Below, piece after piece: positions 7,635-16,577 of a DNA stretch of 64,000 bases. Within the stretch, counting starts at the first letter, position 1. Every line of letters starts with the position of its first letter. The DNA lies in the NCBI GenBank assembly GCA_964569085.1, contig CAZMTA010000008.1, positions 1 through 64,000 on the forward strand, written 5' to 3'. The notes below the pieces were generated by a model, which saw only the letters and a list, made by a program, of their open reading frames with translations, did no database searches and was not told the origin of the DNA. This stretch comes from JAJCZZ01 sp964569085. GTDB lineage: Bacteria > Gemmatimonadota > Gemmatimonadetes > Longimicrobiales > Gaopeijiaceae. The translations under genes and the position numbers were made by a program.

Positions 7635-9335
7635 CTAGAATTCCTGCGAGCGCACCTTGCGCACCCCGGCGCGGAGGGGGAGCCAGATGGCCAGCGCCGT
7701 GAGGAGCGCGGCGCCGGACAGCCCGAGGGCCAGCGGCCCGACGCCCACCCCGGGCTCGCCTTCCCGGAAGCCCGCCGCCAGGAAGAGGTAGACGGGCCAG
7801 GCCTCCAGCACCACCACCCCGGCCAGGTAGGTCGTGGCCGCCATCATGAAGAGGAGCCCGCCGAAGGAGGTGGGAATCTCCGCCACGTTCTCCGTGTCGT
7901 AGTTCGGGTAGAGCGCGCCGAAGCCCAGTGCCATCGCCGTGAGGGCGAAGGTCACCCCGACCATGGTCACGGTCGTGAGCACGAGGACGAAGAGGCTCGC
8001 GTCCAGGACCACGTTGGTGACCACGATGAGGGGGAGCGCCACCAGCAGGAGCGGCACCGTCCCCACCCAGTACTTCGCCCAGAAGAGGGTGCGCACGTCC
8101 AGGGGAGACGACCGCAGCAGCCACATCATGCGTCCCTCCAGCGACATGGCCGGGAAGACGAAGCGCGCCGCGATGGCCGCCACGACGAAGCCCGCCAGCC
8201 CGAGGTTCAGGAAGGAGACGACGTTGATGAGGAAGAAGGAGATCTGCTCCCCGGTGTAGAGGGGCAGCACCGTGATGTTGTAGACGTACACCGCCACCAG
8301 CACGCCCAGGAGGATGAGCTGGGACCACTGGGTGGTGTCCCGGAAGAACACCCGGATCTCCTTGGACACGAGCCCCCGGGTGGCCGGGCGGGCGTTCTTC
8401 AGGAAGCCCTCCACCACCATCCCCCGCACCCGCCCCTCGCGCCGCTCCGCGCCTTCCTGGGCCCGGGTGAAGCCGGCGTCGAAGAAGCGCCCGTGGAGCC
8501 AGGACCCCACCACGAAGGCCGCGGCGGCGGTGGTGAGGAGGAAGAGGAAGGGGAAGGGCTGGAAGAAGCCGTTGAGCTGGCTCATGAGGGCGTCGGCCGC
8601 CCACTCCGAGGGGAGCCACGGCGAGGTCGGGGTGCGCAGCACCGCCATGAAGTCCACCAGGTCCCGGAACTCCTCGGGGCGCATGAGGCGCTCCGGCCGC
8701 AGGAAGCGGAAGAGGGCCACCACCCCCGCCGCGGCGAAGAGCCCCACCAGCGCCAGGAGGTCCCGGGTGCGCCGGGCCGGGAAGACGTTCACCAGGAGGA
8801 GGGTGGCCCCCGTCCCCACCACCGCCGGGATCACCAGGAAGGGGACGAGCACCCCCACCGCCAGGAGGTAGTACGCCCACCCCGCGCCGTAGACCACGCC
8901 GTAGGCCGCCAGGAGGGGGACGGCGAGGAGCGCCACCATCCAGGAGGAGTCCACGATCGTCTCCAGCAACCGCGCCCCGTACACCTTGAGGGGATCCACC
9001 GGCGAGGCCACCACCAGCTCCAGGTCCTCCGACAGGAAGAAGGTGGAGAGGGAGGTGATGACGTTGGAGAGGACCAGGATCATGAGGAAGGTCAGGAACG
9101 CCAGGCCGAGGAGCTTGGCCGAGAGCAGGTTCCCGATCCCCTGGGTGCCCCGGAAGTAGAGGAGCATCCGGAAGATGACCGCGAAGATCAGCCCCCAGAA
9201 GAACAGCCCGACGAAGCCCAGGAGGAAGGCCTTGAAGACGCGGCCCTCGTCGGTGCGGGCCCGGTTGATCTTGGTGCGGAGCTTGGGGCGCAGGAGCCAG
9301 AGGATCCCGGCCTGGGTCGGGGCGCCCCGGCTCAC
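7635..9335 (-). CDS. ABC-2 type transporter permease
   Basis: Membrane subunit of an ABC exporter with the ATPase encoded just upstream. The 566-residue product has about twelve hydrophobic helices, the first near residues 32-56 (FKAFLLGFVGLFFWGLIFAV), with a cytoplasmic loop carrying ELVVASPVDPLKVYGARLLE, a feature of large 'putative ABC exporter' permeases. The C-terminal helix pair ends in RKVRSQEF. GTG at 9335 is the start because it overlaps the ATPase stop as GTGA. The open frame upstream of that is antisense-type shadow. The cargo is unknown. Confidence 0.85.
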   Translation of the reverse strand: MSRGAPTQAGILWLLRPKLRTKINRARTDEGRVFKAFLLGFVGLFFWGLIFAVIFRMLLYFRGTQGIGNLLSAKLLGLAFLTFLMILVLSNVITSLSTFFLSEDLELVVASPVDPLKVYGARLLETIVDSSWMVALLAVPLLAAYGVVYGAGWAYYLLAVGVLVPFLVIPAVVGTGATLLLVNVFPARRTRDLLALVGLFAAAGVVALFRFLRPERLMRPEEFRDLVDFMAVLRTPTSPWLPSEWAADALMSQLNGFFQPFPFLFLLTTAAAAFVVGSWLHGRFFDAGFTRAQEGAERREGRVRGMVVEGFLKNARPATRGLVSKEIRVFFRDTTQWSQLILLGVLVAVYVYNITVLPLYTGEQISFFLINVVSFLNLGLAGFVVAAIAARFVFPAMSLEGRMMWLLRSSPLDVRTLFWAKYWVGTVPLLLVALPLIVVTNVVLDASLFVLVLTTVTMVGVTFALTAMALGFGALYPNYDTENVAEIPTSFGGLLFMMAATTYLAGVVVLEAWPVYLFLAAGFREGEPGVGVGPLALGLSGAALLTALAIWLPLRAGVRKVRSQEF

Positions 9336-10144
9336 GAGTGGAGCGCCTCGCGGAGGCTCTGGATGACGTCCTGCATGGCTTCGTCCCCGGTGACCTTCAG
9401 GAAGATGTCCTCCAGGTGGGCCCCGCCGCTGGCCTCGGCCTGGGACCGGAGGTCGTCCATGCTGCCCAGGGCGATGATCTCCCCCTCGCTGATGATGGCG
9501 ATGCGGTCGCAGAGCGCCTCGGCCACCTCCAGGGTGTGGGTGGAGAGGAAGACCGTCCCGCCCTCCTCCACGAAGGTGCGCATGAGGTCCTTGAGGAGGC
9601 GCGCCGAGCGCGGGTCCAGCCCCACCATGGGCTCGTCCACCAGGATCATGTCGGGCTGGTGGATGAGCGCCGAGCTGATGAGGAGCTTCTGGCGCATGCC
9701 GTGGGAGTAGCTCTCGATGAGCTCGTTCTTCCACTCGGTGAGGTGGAAGAGCTCCAGGAGGCGGTCGGCCCGGGCCATGGTCTCGGGGGTGTCCTTCCCC
9801 CAGAGGCCGGCCACGAAGCGGAGGAACTCCCCGCCGGAGAGCTTCTCGTACAGGTACGGCCGGTCGGGGATGTAGCCCAGCCGCTGCTTGGCCTTGGCGG
9901 GCTCGGCCACCAGGTCGTCCCCGCCCAGGTGGATGGTCCCGTCGGAGGGGCGGAGGACCCCGGCCACCATGCGGATCGTCGTGGTCTTCCCCGCCCCGTT
10001 GGGTCCCAGGAACCCGAAGATCTCGCCGCGGTGGACGTCGAGGTCGAGGCCCTTCACCGCGGTGAAGGATCCGTAGCGCTTCACCACCCCCCGCAGCCGG
10101 AGCATCTCGCGGTCGGCGGGGGGAGGGGCGTGGGGTTCGGTCAC
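9332..10144 (-). CDS. ABC transporter ATP-binding protein
   Basis: Energises the permease encoded next to it. The 270-residue product has the full nucleotide-binding domain: Walker A GPNGAGKTTTIRM near residue 52, a signature region SYSHGMRQKLLISSAL near 145, Walker B MILVDEPMVGLD near 170, and the switch histidine in FLSTHTL. The 'MRQK' signature is typical of ABC-2/CcmA-type ATPases. It is the first gene of a two-gene unit; its stop overlaps the permease start by four bases. Upstream is the transglutaminase gene on the same strand, 55 bases away. Confidence 0.92.
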   Translation of the reverse strand: MTEPHAPPPADREMLRLRGVVKRYGSFTAVKGLDLDVHRGEIFGFLGPNGAGKTTTIRMVAGVLRPSDGTIHLGGDDLVAEPAKAKQRLGYIPDRPYLYEKLSGGEFLRFVAGLWGKDTPETMARADRLLELFHLTEWKNELIESYSHGMRQKLLISSALIHQPDMILVDEPMVGLDPRSARLLKDLMRTFVEEGGTVFLSTHTLEVAEALCDRIAIISEGEIIALGSMDDLRSQAEASGGAHLEDIFLKVTGDEAMQDVIQSLREALHS

Positions 10145-10199
10145 GGAGCGTCCTCGGGTCGGGAGGGTGGGGCGGGCGGGAGCGGGCCGGGAGGAGCGG

Positions 10200-11771
10200 T
10201 CAGTCCTGGGCGGTCGGCTCCACCGGCACCCGGTCCAGGACCTCGATGTCCAGGTTGCCGATGAGGCGGACGATCTCGACCTGCTGGGCCAGGCCGCCCA
10301 CCACGAAGCGGATGTGGGAGGCGTCGGCGGGATACTGGCCGAAGGTCGGGTCCACCGCCACCCACTCGCCGAGCCAGACCTCGGGCCAGGCGTGGTAGAA
10401 GAACGCGCCGTTCACGAACACGAGCCCCACGGCCGTCCGGGCGGGAAGGCCCAGCGCCCGGGCCATGGCCACGTACAGGACGGTGTGCTCGTTGCAGTCG
10501 CCCTGGAGGGTCTCCAGGACCTGGACCGCGTTGGGTACGCTGAAGGTGATGCTCTTGTCCAGCATGTCGTACACCGAGCGGGTGAGCTGCCGCGCCACCT
10601 GCTTGGGGTCCTGCCGCCACTGGGTCCGGCGGGCCGTGAGCTGCTGGGCCCGGGCGATGATGCGGGGGTCGTCGCTCTGGATGAGGGGCTCGGGCTCCAG
10701 CGCCTCGGAGAGGTCCATGCGCGGGTAGGGAAGCTCGTAGCCGGCGTCCAGCGCCCCCCAGTCCTCCTGGCGCACGATCAACGTGTCGCCCCGGAGCTCC
10801 TGCCGCCCCCCGTCGAGCTGGAAGCCCTCCAGGTCCACGCCGCTGAGCCGGAAGCGCACCTCCCGGTAGCGGGCCACGTCGGAGAGGTCCACGTCGCTCT
10901 GGACGGCGGTGGAGAGGATGACGTCCTCGTCCACCCGACCCGAGTTCCCCGCGAGGCGGGCCTGCTCCTGGGCCTGGCGGGCCAGCTCGTACTCGGTCTT
11001 CTCCATGGTGAAGCCCAGCGGGCTGGACGCCCGGAGGATGCGCCCGTCCTCGTCGATCCAGCTCTCGACCTGGACTCCGCCGAACGCCTCCGCGATGCGC
11101 CACGCCGGGACCGTGTCCTCCCGGGCGGGGGACCAGCGGGCCGTCGCCGGATCGTAGGACGCGGAATCGGTGATGATCAGCGTGTCGTGCTCCATGATCC
11201 GGACCTCCACGGTCCGGGTGCCCATGCTGGTGGGGTCGAAGACCGGATAGCGGTGCGTCTCGCCGACCTCGAGGCCCTCGCCCAGGGCCACCCGGATGGG
11301 GAGCACCGCGCTGAAGACCGGGGGCTGGGGCAGCCGGAAGTCCAGCTCCTGCACGCTTCCCGCCGAGTTGATGCGGACGTGGAGGGTGGTGTCGGGCCCC
11401 AGGGTGCCCGTGGCCTCGAAGCGGCCCACCTCGCTGTCCAGGGAGAAGGTGAAGTCCTCCATGACCAGGGACGGGCTCATCTTCACCCGGGTCCGGGCGA
11501 CGGCGGTCCCGGTCTGGCCCAGCGCCGGGAGCTCGAGCTGCATGAGGTCCTCGAGCTCGAAGCCGTCGGGGAGGGTGTCCAGGCGGGACGTGGCCTGGCC
11601 CACGGTGCGGCCGCCCATGGAGAGGGTGTAGAAGCTCACCCCCGGCGCCAGGGAGAGGGCCGCCTCGGCCAGGCGGGCCAGCTCCGGCTGGAAGTACTCC
11701 TGGCGGGCCTGCCATCCCACCATGCCCAGCCAGACCAGGAGGATGGCGCTTCCCAGGATTCGTCGTCCCAC
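10200..11771 (-). CDS. Membrane-anchored transglutaminase-like protease-fold protein
   Basis: Probably an exported cysteine-protease-fold enzyme acting on peptide bonds or amides in the envelope. The 523-residue product begins with an uncleaved membrane helix (residues 5-20) and then a long beta-rich region to about residue 370. The transglutaminase core comes last, with all three catalytic residues visible: Cys in QGDCNEHTVLYVAMARALG, His in FFYHAWPEVW and Asp in VAVDPTFGQYPAD. Such proteins are common in this type of bacterium but substrates are unknown. It sits upstream of the ABC exporter pair on the same strand; a functional link is only suggested by order. Confidence 0.85.
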   Translation of the reverse strand: MGRRILGSAILLVWLGMVGWQARQEYFQPELARLAEAALSLAPGVSFYTLSMGGRTVGQATSRLDTLPDGFELEDLMQLELPALGQTGTAVARTRVKMSPSLVMEDFTFSLDSEVGRFEATGTLGPDTTLHVRINSAGSVQELDFRLPQPPVFSAVLPIRVALGEGLEVGETHRYPVFDPTSMGTRTVEVRIMEHDTLIITDSASYDPATARWSPAREDTVPAWRIAEAFGGVQVESWIDEDGRILRASSPLGFTMEKTEYELARQAQEQARLAGNSGRVDEDVILSTAVQSDVDLSDVARYREVRFRLSGVDLEGFQLDGGRQELRGDTLIVRQEDWGALDAGYELPYPRMDLSEALEPEPLIQSDDPRIIARAQQLTARRTQWRQDPKQVARQLTRSVYDMLDKSITFSVPNAVQVLETLQGDCNEHTVLYVAMARALGLPARTAVGLVFVNGAFFYHAWPEVWLGEWVAVDPTFGQYPADASHIRFVVGGLAQQVEIVRLIGNLDIEVLDRVPVEPTAQD

Positions 11772-11846
11772 GGGGATCTCCGGCGGCGGGCGCGAGGCGC
11801 CCTCGGGTGGGTGGGGATGGCGGGGTGGGGGCGGTGGCGACCCGGC

Positions 11847-12395
11847 CTAGGGTACGGCGGAGCCGTCCTCGTGGTTCCCGGGCTCCTCGACGGGGTCGTG
11901 GAGCGCGGCCACCATGCGGGAAAAGACGTCCTCCTCGTACTCGCTCGCAACCACGACGGTGACGTCCAGGGGGGGGAGCCCCTCGTTGAGGTGGTTGACC
12001 AGGATCTCCACCTGGACCCGGGCCGCGTCCTCCAGGGACAGGACGCCCACCCCCGTCCCCAGGGGCGGGAGGGCCAGGGACCCGATGCCCAGGTCGGCGG
12101 CCCGGCGCAGGCCGTTGCGCAGCGCCCGCTGGACCACGTGGGACGACTCGGGCTCGTCCCGGCTGCACGTGGCGACGTGGATGACGAAGTCGGCCGGCAG
12201 CTCGCCCCCGGGGGTCAGGACCGCGCCGCCCACAGGGATCTCGCCGGCCGTCTCCAGGCGCTGCCGCACCGTGTCGCCCAGCCCCTCGAAGAGCGCCCTG
12301 GAGAGGGCGTTCACCGGATCGAGGTCCGAGCGCACCGGGCGCAGCACGGCCTCTCCGTCGAACGCGGCCAGGTCCCCCACCCGCACCCGGATCAT
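11847..12395 (-). CDS. Macro-domain protein (ADP-ribose binding)
   Basis: Single macro domain of 182 residues, expected to bind or hydrolyse ADP-ribose derivatives such as O-acetyl-ADP-ribose. Visible motifs are GDLAAFDGEAVLRPVRSDLD (where a canonical domain has the VNAAN loop), GGAVLTPGGELPADFVIHVA, and SLALPPLGTGVGVLSLEDAA, which holds the conserved GTG-hairpin. The canonical asparagine of VNAAN appears replaced by RPVRSD, so catalytic hydrolysis is uncertain. The ATG at 12395 overlaps the stop of the TPR gene as ATGA, indicating translational coupling. Confidence 0.8.
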   Translation of the reverse strand: MIRVRVGDLAAFDGEAVLRPVRSDLDPVNALSRALFEGLGDTVRQRLETAGEIPVGGAVLTPGGELPADFVIHVATCSRDEPESSHVVQRALRNGLRRAADLGIGSLALPPLGTGVGVLSLEDAARVQVEILVNHLNEGLPPLDVTVVVASEYEEDVFSRMVAALHDPVEEPGNHEDGSAVP

Positions 12396-13420
12396 CCCGC
12401 CTGCGCCGCCCGGGCCTTCCGGTACATGGCCGCCGCTTCCTCGGGGAGGTGCTTGCGGTCGTAGAGGATGCCCATGGTGTAGTAGGCCTTGGCGTTGCCG
12501 GGCTCCAGGGCGGCGGCGCGCTCCAGGGCCTCCAGCGACTCGTCGTAGCGCCCCATCCGGTTCAGCGCCTCGCCCCGGTAGAAGAAGGCGGGCGCGTTCT
12601 CGGGGTCCTCCTCGCACACGCCGCGCAGCTCCGCCTCGGCCTGGGGGTAGAGGCCCCGGCGGAAGCTGAGGATGCCCATGGTGGCCCGCACCGAGGTGTT
12701 CCCGGGATCGAGGCGGAGCGCCCGGCGCAGGAACTGCTCGGCCTCGCCGTAGCGGGCCAGCGCCCCCAGGACCGAGCCCAGGTTGTTCAGGACCTCGATG
12801 CTCTCGGGGTCCACCTTGAGCGCCGCCTCGAACTGCTCCAGCGCCTGCTCGTGGTGCCCCATGGCCTCGTGGAGGGCTCCCAGGTTGTTGCGGGCCCGGA
12901 GGCTCACGGGGTTCTCGCGGAGGATGTCCCGGTAGAGCTGGACCGCCTCCTCGGGCCGGCCGTCCTCCACCAGCTCGCGGGCCCGGGCGAGGCGCTCTCC
13001 GGCGGGCGGCGGGAGGGGGGCCTCGGCCCCGGTCTCCGCCACCATCTCGAAGTGGACCGGCTGGGGGGGGCGATCCTCCTCGGGCTCGTCCTCTTCCGGC
13101 GCGGGCTCGTCTTCCTCGGCCGCGGGCTCGTCTTCCTCGGCAGCGGCCGGCTCGGCGTCGTCGTCGTGGGCCTCCGGCTCGGACTCCGGCTCGGGCTCTT
13201 CGCCTTCTGGCTCGGCCTCCTCCGGATCCTCGCCGGGCTCGGCGGCCGGTCCCTCCAGCGCGTCCCCGGCGTCGGCGAGGGGGTCGTCCTCCGAGGCCAC
13301 CTGCTCCGGGAGCCCGTCGTCGATGCCGGCCAGGAGGTCTCCCTGCTCCTCCTCCTGCTCGGCGTCCTGGGCCTCCTCGGCCAGCTCCTCGCTCTTCTTC
13401 TGCTTCCGCCTGCGTGCCAT
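12392..13420 (-). CDS. TPR-repeat protein with acidic low-complexity N-terminus
   Basis: Protein-protein interaction scaffold of 342 residues. It opens with a basic stretch (MARRRKQKKSEE), then about 100 residues rich in Glu, Asp, Pro and Ala with a repeated EEDEPA motif (bases about 13080-13230). From near residue 150 there are five or six tetratricopeptide repeats (for example RARNNLGALHEAMGHHEQAL and VLNNLGSVLGALARYGEAEQ). The start at 13420 was chosen for the lysine-rich beginning; a few upstream codons are also open. It is cotranscribed with the macro-domain gene and follows CutA by only two bases. The partner is unknown. Confidence 0.82.
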   Translation of the reverse strand: MARRRKQKKSEELAEEAQDAEQEEEQGDLLAGIDDGLPEQVASEDDPLADAGDALEGPAAEPGEDPEEAEPEGEEPEPESEPEAHDDDAEPAAAEEDEPAAEEDEPAPEEDEPEEDRPPQPVHFEMVAETGAEAPLPPPAGERLARARELVEDGRPEEAVQLYRDILRENPVSLRARNNLGALHEAMGHHEQALEQFEAALKVDPESIEVLNNLGSVLGALARYGEAEQFLRRALRLDPGNTSVRATMGILSFRRGLYPQAEAELRGVCEEDPENAPAFFYRGEALNRMGRYDESLEALERAAALEPGNAKAYYTMGILYDRKHLPEEAAAMYRKARAAQAG

Positions 13421-13422
13421 GA

Positions 13423-13758
13423 TCAGCCGTCCACCTCGTCCCGGACCCATTCCAGATACGCCGCGTGGCCCGCCACCACCGGCAGGACCAACACCTCCGG
13501 CACGTCGTACGGATGCTCCTCCACCACCCGGGCCCGCATGGCCTCGGCGCGCCCCGCGGTGGTCTTCAGGACGAGAAGGACCTCCTCGTCCCGCTGCAGC
13601 TCGCCGTCCCAGCGGTAGAGGGACACGACCCCCGGCACCACGTTGGCGCAGGCCACGAGCCCTTCCTCCACCAGCGTCCGGCCCAGGCGCTCGGCCGTCT
13701 CCTGATCGGGGGCGGTGACCAGGGCGGTGCGGACGTCGGTCCGGGCGTCAGCGGTCAT
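13423..13758 (-). CDS. cutA: CutA divalent-ion tolerance protein
   Basis: Small trimeric cytoplasmic protein of the CutA1 family, tied to divalent metal tolerance in Escherichia coli though its mechanism is unsettled. The 111-residue product matches the family from end to end: LVTAPDQETAERLGRTLVEE, then GLVACANVVPGVVSLYRWDG, then EEVLLVLKTTAGRAEAM and the C-terminal HPYDVPEVLVLPVVAGHAAY. The GLVACANVVP stretch is the family's signature. Its start overlaps the end of the acyl-CoA synthetase gene by 11 bases, so it is probably translated from the same message. Confidence 0.95.
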   Translation of the reverse strand: MTADARTDVRTALVTAPDQETAERLGRTLVEEGLVACANVVPGVVSLYRWDGELQRDEEVLLVLKTTAGRAEAMRARVVEEHPYDVPEVLVLPVVAGHAAYLEWVRDEVDG

Positions 13759-15586
13759 GGATCACGTCGGCGGCCTCGGCCTCGTAGAGCCGGTCGATGA
13801 GGTCGTCGAAGCGGTCCTGGACCACGCCCCGCTTCACCTTCATGGTGGGCGTCATGGTCCCGTTCTCGATGGAGAAGGCCTCCTCCAGGAGCGCGATCTT
13901 CTTGGGCTGCTCGTAGGAGGCCAGCCCCGCCAGCTTCTCCCGCACCTGGTCCTCCATGAAGCTCCGCACCCGCGGCTCGTCCAGCAGGTCCCGGCGGCTC
14001 CCCCAGTCGATCCCGTTCTCCCGGGCCCACGCCTCCAGGCTCTCGAAGGCCGGCACCACCAGGAGGGAGACGTACTTCCGCCGGTCCCCCACCATCACCG
14101 CCTGCTCCACGTAGGGGTTGGACTTGAGCCGGTTCTCGATGGGCTGGGGGGCCACGTTCTTCCCCCCGGCCGTCACGATGATGTCCTTCTTCCGGTCGGT
14201 GATGGTCAGGAAGCCCTCGTCGTCGAGCTCGCCCACGTCCCCGGTCTTGAACCACCCCTCGTCGTCGATGGCGGCCGCCGTGGCGTCGGGGCGGTTGTAG
14301 TAGCCCTTCATGACCTGCCGGCCGCGGACCAGGATCTCGCCGTCCTCGGCGATGCGGATCTCCGTGCCCGGGACGGGCTTGCCCACCGTGCCGATGCGGA
14401 AGTCCTCCAGGGTGTTCACGTTGGTCACCGGGCTCGTCTCGGTCAGCCCGTACCCCTCGAGGATCGTGAGGCCGATGGAGTAGAAGAACCGGTTCAGGGC
14501 GGGCGCCAGCGGGCCGCCTCCGCTCACGAAGATGCCGAGCTCGCCCCCCACCGCGTCCTTCACCTTGGAGAAGACGAGGCGGTCGGCCAGGGCGTACTGG
14601 AGCCCGAGCCACCCGCCGGGCTCCTCGCCGGCCAGACGGACGTCGGCGGCGCGGTCCGCCACCCCCACGGCCCAGTCGATGAGCTTCTTCTTGACCCCCC
14701 GGGCCTCCATGACGCCGTTGTAGATCTTCTCGTAGAGCCGAGGCACCGACACCGCCACCGTGGGCCGGATGACGGCGAAGTCCTCCACCACGGTCTGGAT
14801 CGAGCGCGGGTAGGCGATGGGGCAGCCCACGTGCATGAAGAGGTAGTCCACCATCCGCTGGAGGATGTGGGACAGCGGCAGGAACGACGCGGTGCGGTCC
14901 TCGTGGCCGATGGCCAGCACGTCGGAGCAGGCCATGACGTTGGAGAAGACGTTGTCGTGGGTGAGCATGACGCCCTTGGGCGGGCCCGTCGTCCCCGACG
15001 TGTAGAGGATCGTGGCCACGTCCCCGGGGTCGGCCTCGGCGGCCCGGGCCCGGAAGAGCGCCTCGTCCCGCGCGACCTCCCGCCCGCTCCCGCTCTCGAG
15101 GAAGGCGTCCCAGGAGCGGACGCCCTCGGGCGCCTCGCCGGAGAACACCACGATCCCGACGTCGTGCTCGCACGCCGAGACGGCCTCCCGTGCGGTCCCG
15201 AGCTGCTCGGCCCCGCAGAAGAGGAGCTTCGCGCCCGAGTCCTCCAGGATGTAGGCGACCTGCTCGGCCGTGAGGGTCGAGTACACCGGCACGTCCACGA
15301 TCCCGGCGCACAGGCAGCCGTAGTCGACCAGCGCCCACTCGGGACAGTTGTCGGCGAACAGGGCGGCCCGGTCGCCCCGGACCAGCCCCGCCTCCTCCAG
15401 CCCGCCACCCACGCGCCGGACGCGCTCCAGCGCCTCGTCGTGGGAGATGTGCTCCAGGCGGCCCTTCTCGGGGAAGAACCCGAAGGCGGGCTCCGGCCCG
15501 AAGCGCTCCACGGCGTCGAGGAAGAGCTGGGCGAGGGTGCCGGTGGGCACCTCGGCGTCGTTGGCGGCGTAGTCTCGGGTGGACAT
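13748..15586 (-). CDS. Long-chain acyl-CoA synthetase (AMP-forming)
   Basis: Activates fatty acids to acyl-CoA through an acyl-adenylate. The 612-residue product belongs to the bacterial FadD15/FACL type that is fused to no extra domains. Motifs: the P-loop TILYTSGTTGPPKGVMLTHD near residue 185, the YGLTETSP adenine-binding motif near 375, EGWFKTGDVGELDDEGFLTI with the hinge aspartate near 440, and a C-terminal lysine in NGTMTPTMKVKR. It is longer than E. coli FadD (561) and is typical of the 'AMP-dependent synthetase' group of about 600 residues. The downstream CutA gene overlaps it. It may supply acyl groups for beta-oxidation or lipid recycling. Confidence 0.92.
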   Translation of the reverse strand: MSTRDYAANDAEVPTGTLAQLFLDAVERFGPEPAFGFFPEKGRLEHISHDEALERVRRVGGGLEEAGLVRGDRAALFADNCPEWALVDYGCLCAGIVDVPVYSTLTAEQVAYILEDSGAKLLFCGAEQLGTAREAVSACEHDVGIVVFSGEAPEGVRSWDAFLESGSGREVARDEALFRARAAEADPGDVATILYTSGTTGPPKGVMLTHDNVFSNVMACSDVLAIGHEDRTASFLPLSHILQRMVDYLFMHVGCPIAYPRSIQTVVEDFAVIRPTVAVSVPRLYEKIYNGVMEARGVKKKLIDWAVGVADRAADVRLAGEEPGGWLGLQYALADRLVFSKVKDAVGGELGIFVSGGGPLAPALNRFFYSIGLTILEGYGLTETSPVTNVNTLEDFRIGTVGKPVPGTEIRIAEDGEILVRGRQVMKGYYNRPDATAAAIDDEGWFKTGDVGELDDEGFLTITDRKKDIIVTAGGKNVAPQPIENRLKSNPYVEQAVMVGDRRKYVSLLVVPAFESLEAWARENGIDWGSRRDLLDEPRVRSFMEDQVREKLAGLASYEQPKKIALLEEAFSIENGTMTPTMKVKRGVVQDRFDDLIDRLYEAEAADVIHDR

Positions 15587-15615
15587 GGAGGGCTCCTGGC
15601 GGGCGGGGCGGACCG

Positions 15616-16026
15616 TCAGCCTCGCTGGATCACGATGTCCAGGTCGACGTCCGGCCGCAGGGTGTGCAGCACGCTGCAGTAGGTGTCCCGGGAGAGCGCC
15701 ACGGCGCGCTGGAGCTTGGCCTCGTCCTCCTCCGACGGCCCGGTGACCCGGTACACCAGCCGGATGGACTCGAAGAAGCGCGGCGGCGTCTCGGCCCGGT
15801 CCCCGGAGATGGCCACTTCCAGCGCCTCCACGGGGACCCGGGACTTCTCCAGGATCATGAGGACGTCGATGGCCATGCAGCCCGCCACCGAGAGGAGGAG
15901 CATCCGCATGGGGGACGTGCCCGCGAGGTTGTCGCCGTCGACGACGAGCTCGGGGCTCGCCTCCGACGCGCCGCGGAAGACGAGGTCCTTCCCGGTCCAG
16001 CGGAGGACGGCTTCAGAAGAGCTCAT
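15616..16026 (-). CDS. OsmC/Ohr family peroxidase
   Basis: Thiol-dependent peroxidase of about 136 residues that would reduce organic hydroperoxides. Both reactive cysteines are visible: one in LSVAGCMAIDVLMILEK and one in DTYCSVLHTLRPDV. The spacing and the central basic segment ESIRLVYRVTG fit the YhfA-like OsmC subgroup rather than Ohr proper. ATG at 16026 is preferred; an in-frame ATG at 16047 would add seven Pro-rich residues. The gene overlaps the end of the preceding TPR gene by 14 bases, so the pair is probably coupled. Confidence 0.88.
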   Translation of the reverse strand: MSSSEAVLRWTGKDLVFRGASEASPELVVDGDNLAGTSPMRMLLLSVAGCMAIDVLMILEKSRVPVEALEVAISGDRAETPPRFFESIRLVYRVTGPSEEDEAKLQRAVALSRDTYCSVLHTLRPDVDLDIVIQRG

Positions 16027-16465
16027 TGGGGGGTGGTTCGGGGGCACGGTCGTGGACCTCGCCGCGCAGCTCGGCCAGGGTGGCCCGGGCGTGGTGGATG
16101 TGCTCCTCGGCGTCGGCGTTCCGGGGGGCGTTGGCCAGGAACGCCTCGAGGTGCTCCATGCCTTCCTCGACCTCCCCGGAGCGCAGCAGGATGAAGGCGA
16201 GGCCGTAGTGGGCGCCGGACGCGGAGGGGTCCTTCTGGAGGACGTGCTTGTAGGTCTTGGCCGCCTCGTCGGTCATGCCGATGCGCGTGTAGCAGATGGC
16301 GATCTGCTGGAGCACGACGGCGTCCCCCGGCGACTCCTTCAGCGCGAGGCGGAAGGACGTCAGCGCCTCGTGGAACTTCCCGTCCTGCAGGAGTCCCACG
16401 CCCTCGCGGTAGTAGTCCACCCCGCCGGCATCGTCGCCTCCGAAGAGCTTGTTCCAGATCGTCAT
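16013..16465 (-). CDS. Small TPR-repeat protein
   Basis: 150-residue protein made almost wholly of tetratricopeptide repeats after a short N-terminus (MTIWNKLFGGDDAGGVDYYR). Three repeats are clear: GVGLLQDGKFHEALTSFRLA, then AVVLQQIAICYTRIGMTDEA and AHYGLAFILLRSGEVEEGM. It likely acts as a cytoplasmic scaffold. It precedes and overlaps the OsmC gene. No specific partner can be named. Confidence 0.8.
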   Translation of the reverse strand: MTIWNKLFGGDDAGGVDYYREGVGLLQDGKFHEALTSFRLALKESPGDAVVLQQIAICYTRIGMTDEAAKTYKHVLQKDPSASGAHYGLAFILLRSGEVEEGMEHLEAFLANAPRNADAEEHIHHARATLAELRGEVHDRAPEPPPNELF

Positions 16466-16577
16466 GCGCGGGAGGATGGAGGGGGAGTGTGCCCGGGAAC
16501 GGTGCGGAGCCGCGGCCCCGGCCCGGACGCCGGAAGGTAGACGGAAAACGGGGCGGCACGCAACGTCGACGAGCCCC

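Noticed and set aside
10167..12464. 765-codon plus-strand frame
   Set aside because: Antisense to the transglutaminase and macro-domain genes, both of which have clear motifs; the frame itself has none.
13080..13230. Short repeated units resembling a CRISPR or VNTR
   Set aside because: They encode the EEDEPA-type acidic repeats of the TPR protein and are in frame with it.
13715..15682. 655-codon plus-strand frame
   Set aside because: Antisense to the acyl-CoA synthetase; His/Gly/Val/Leu-rich shadow composition.
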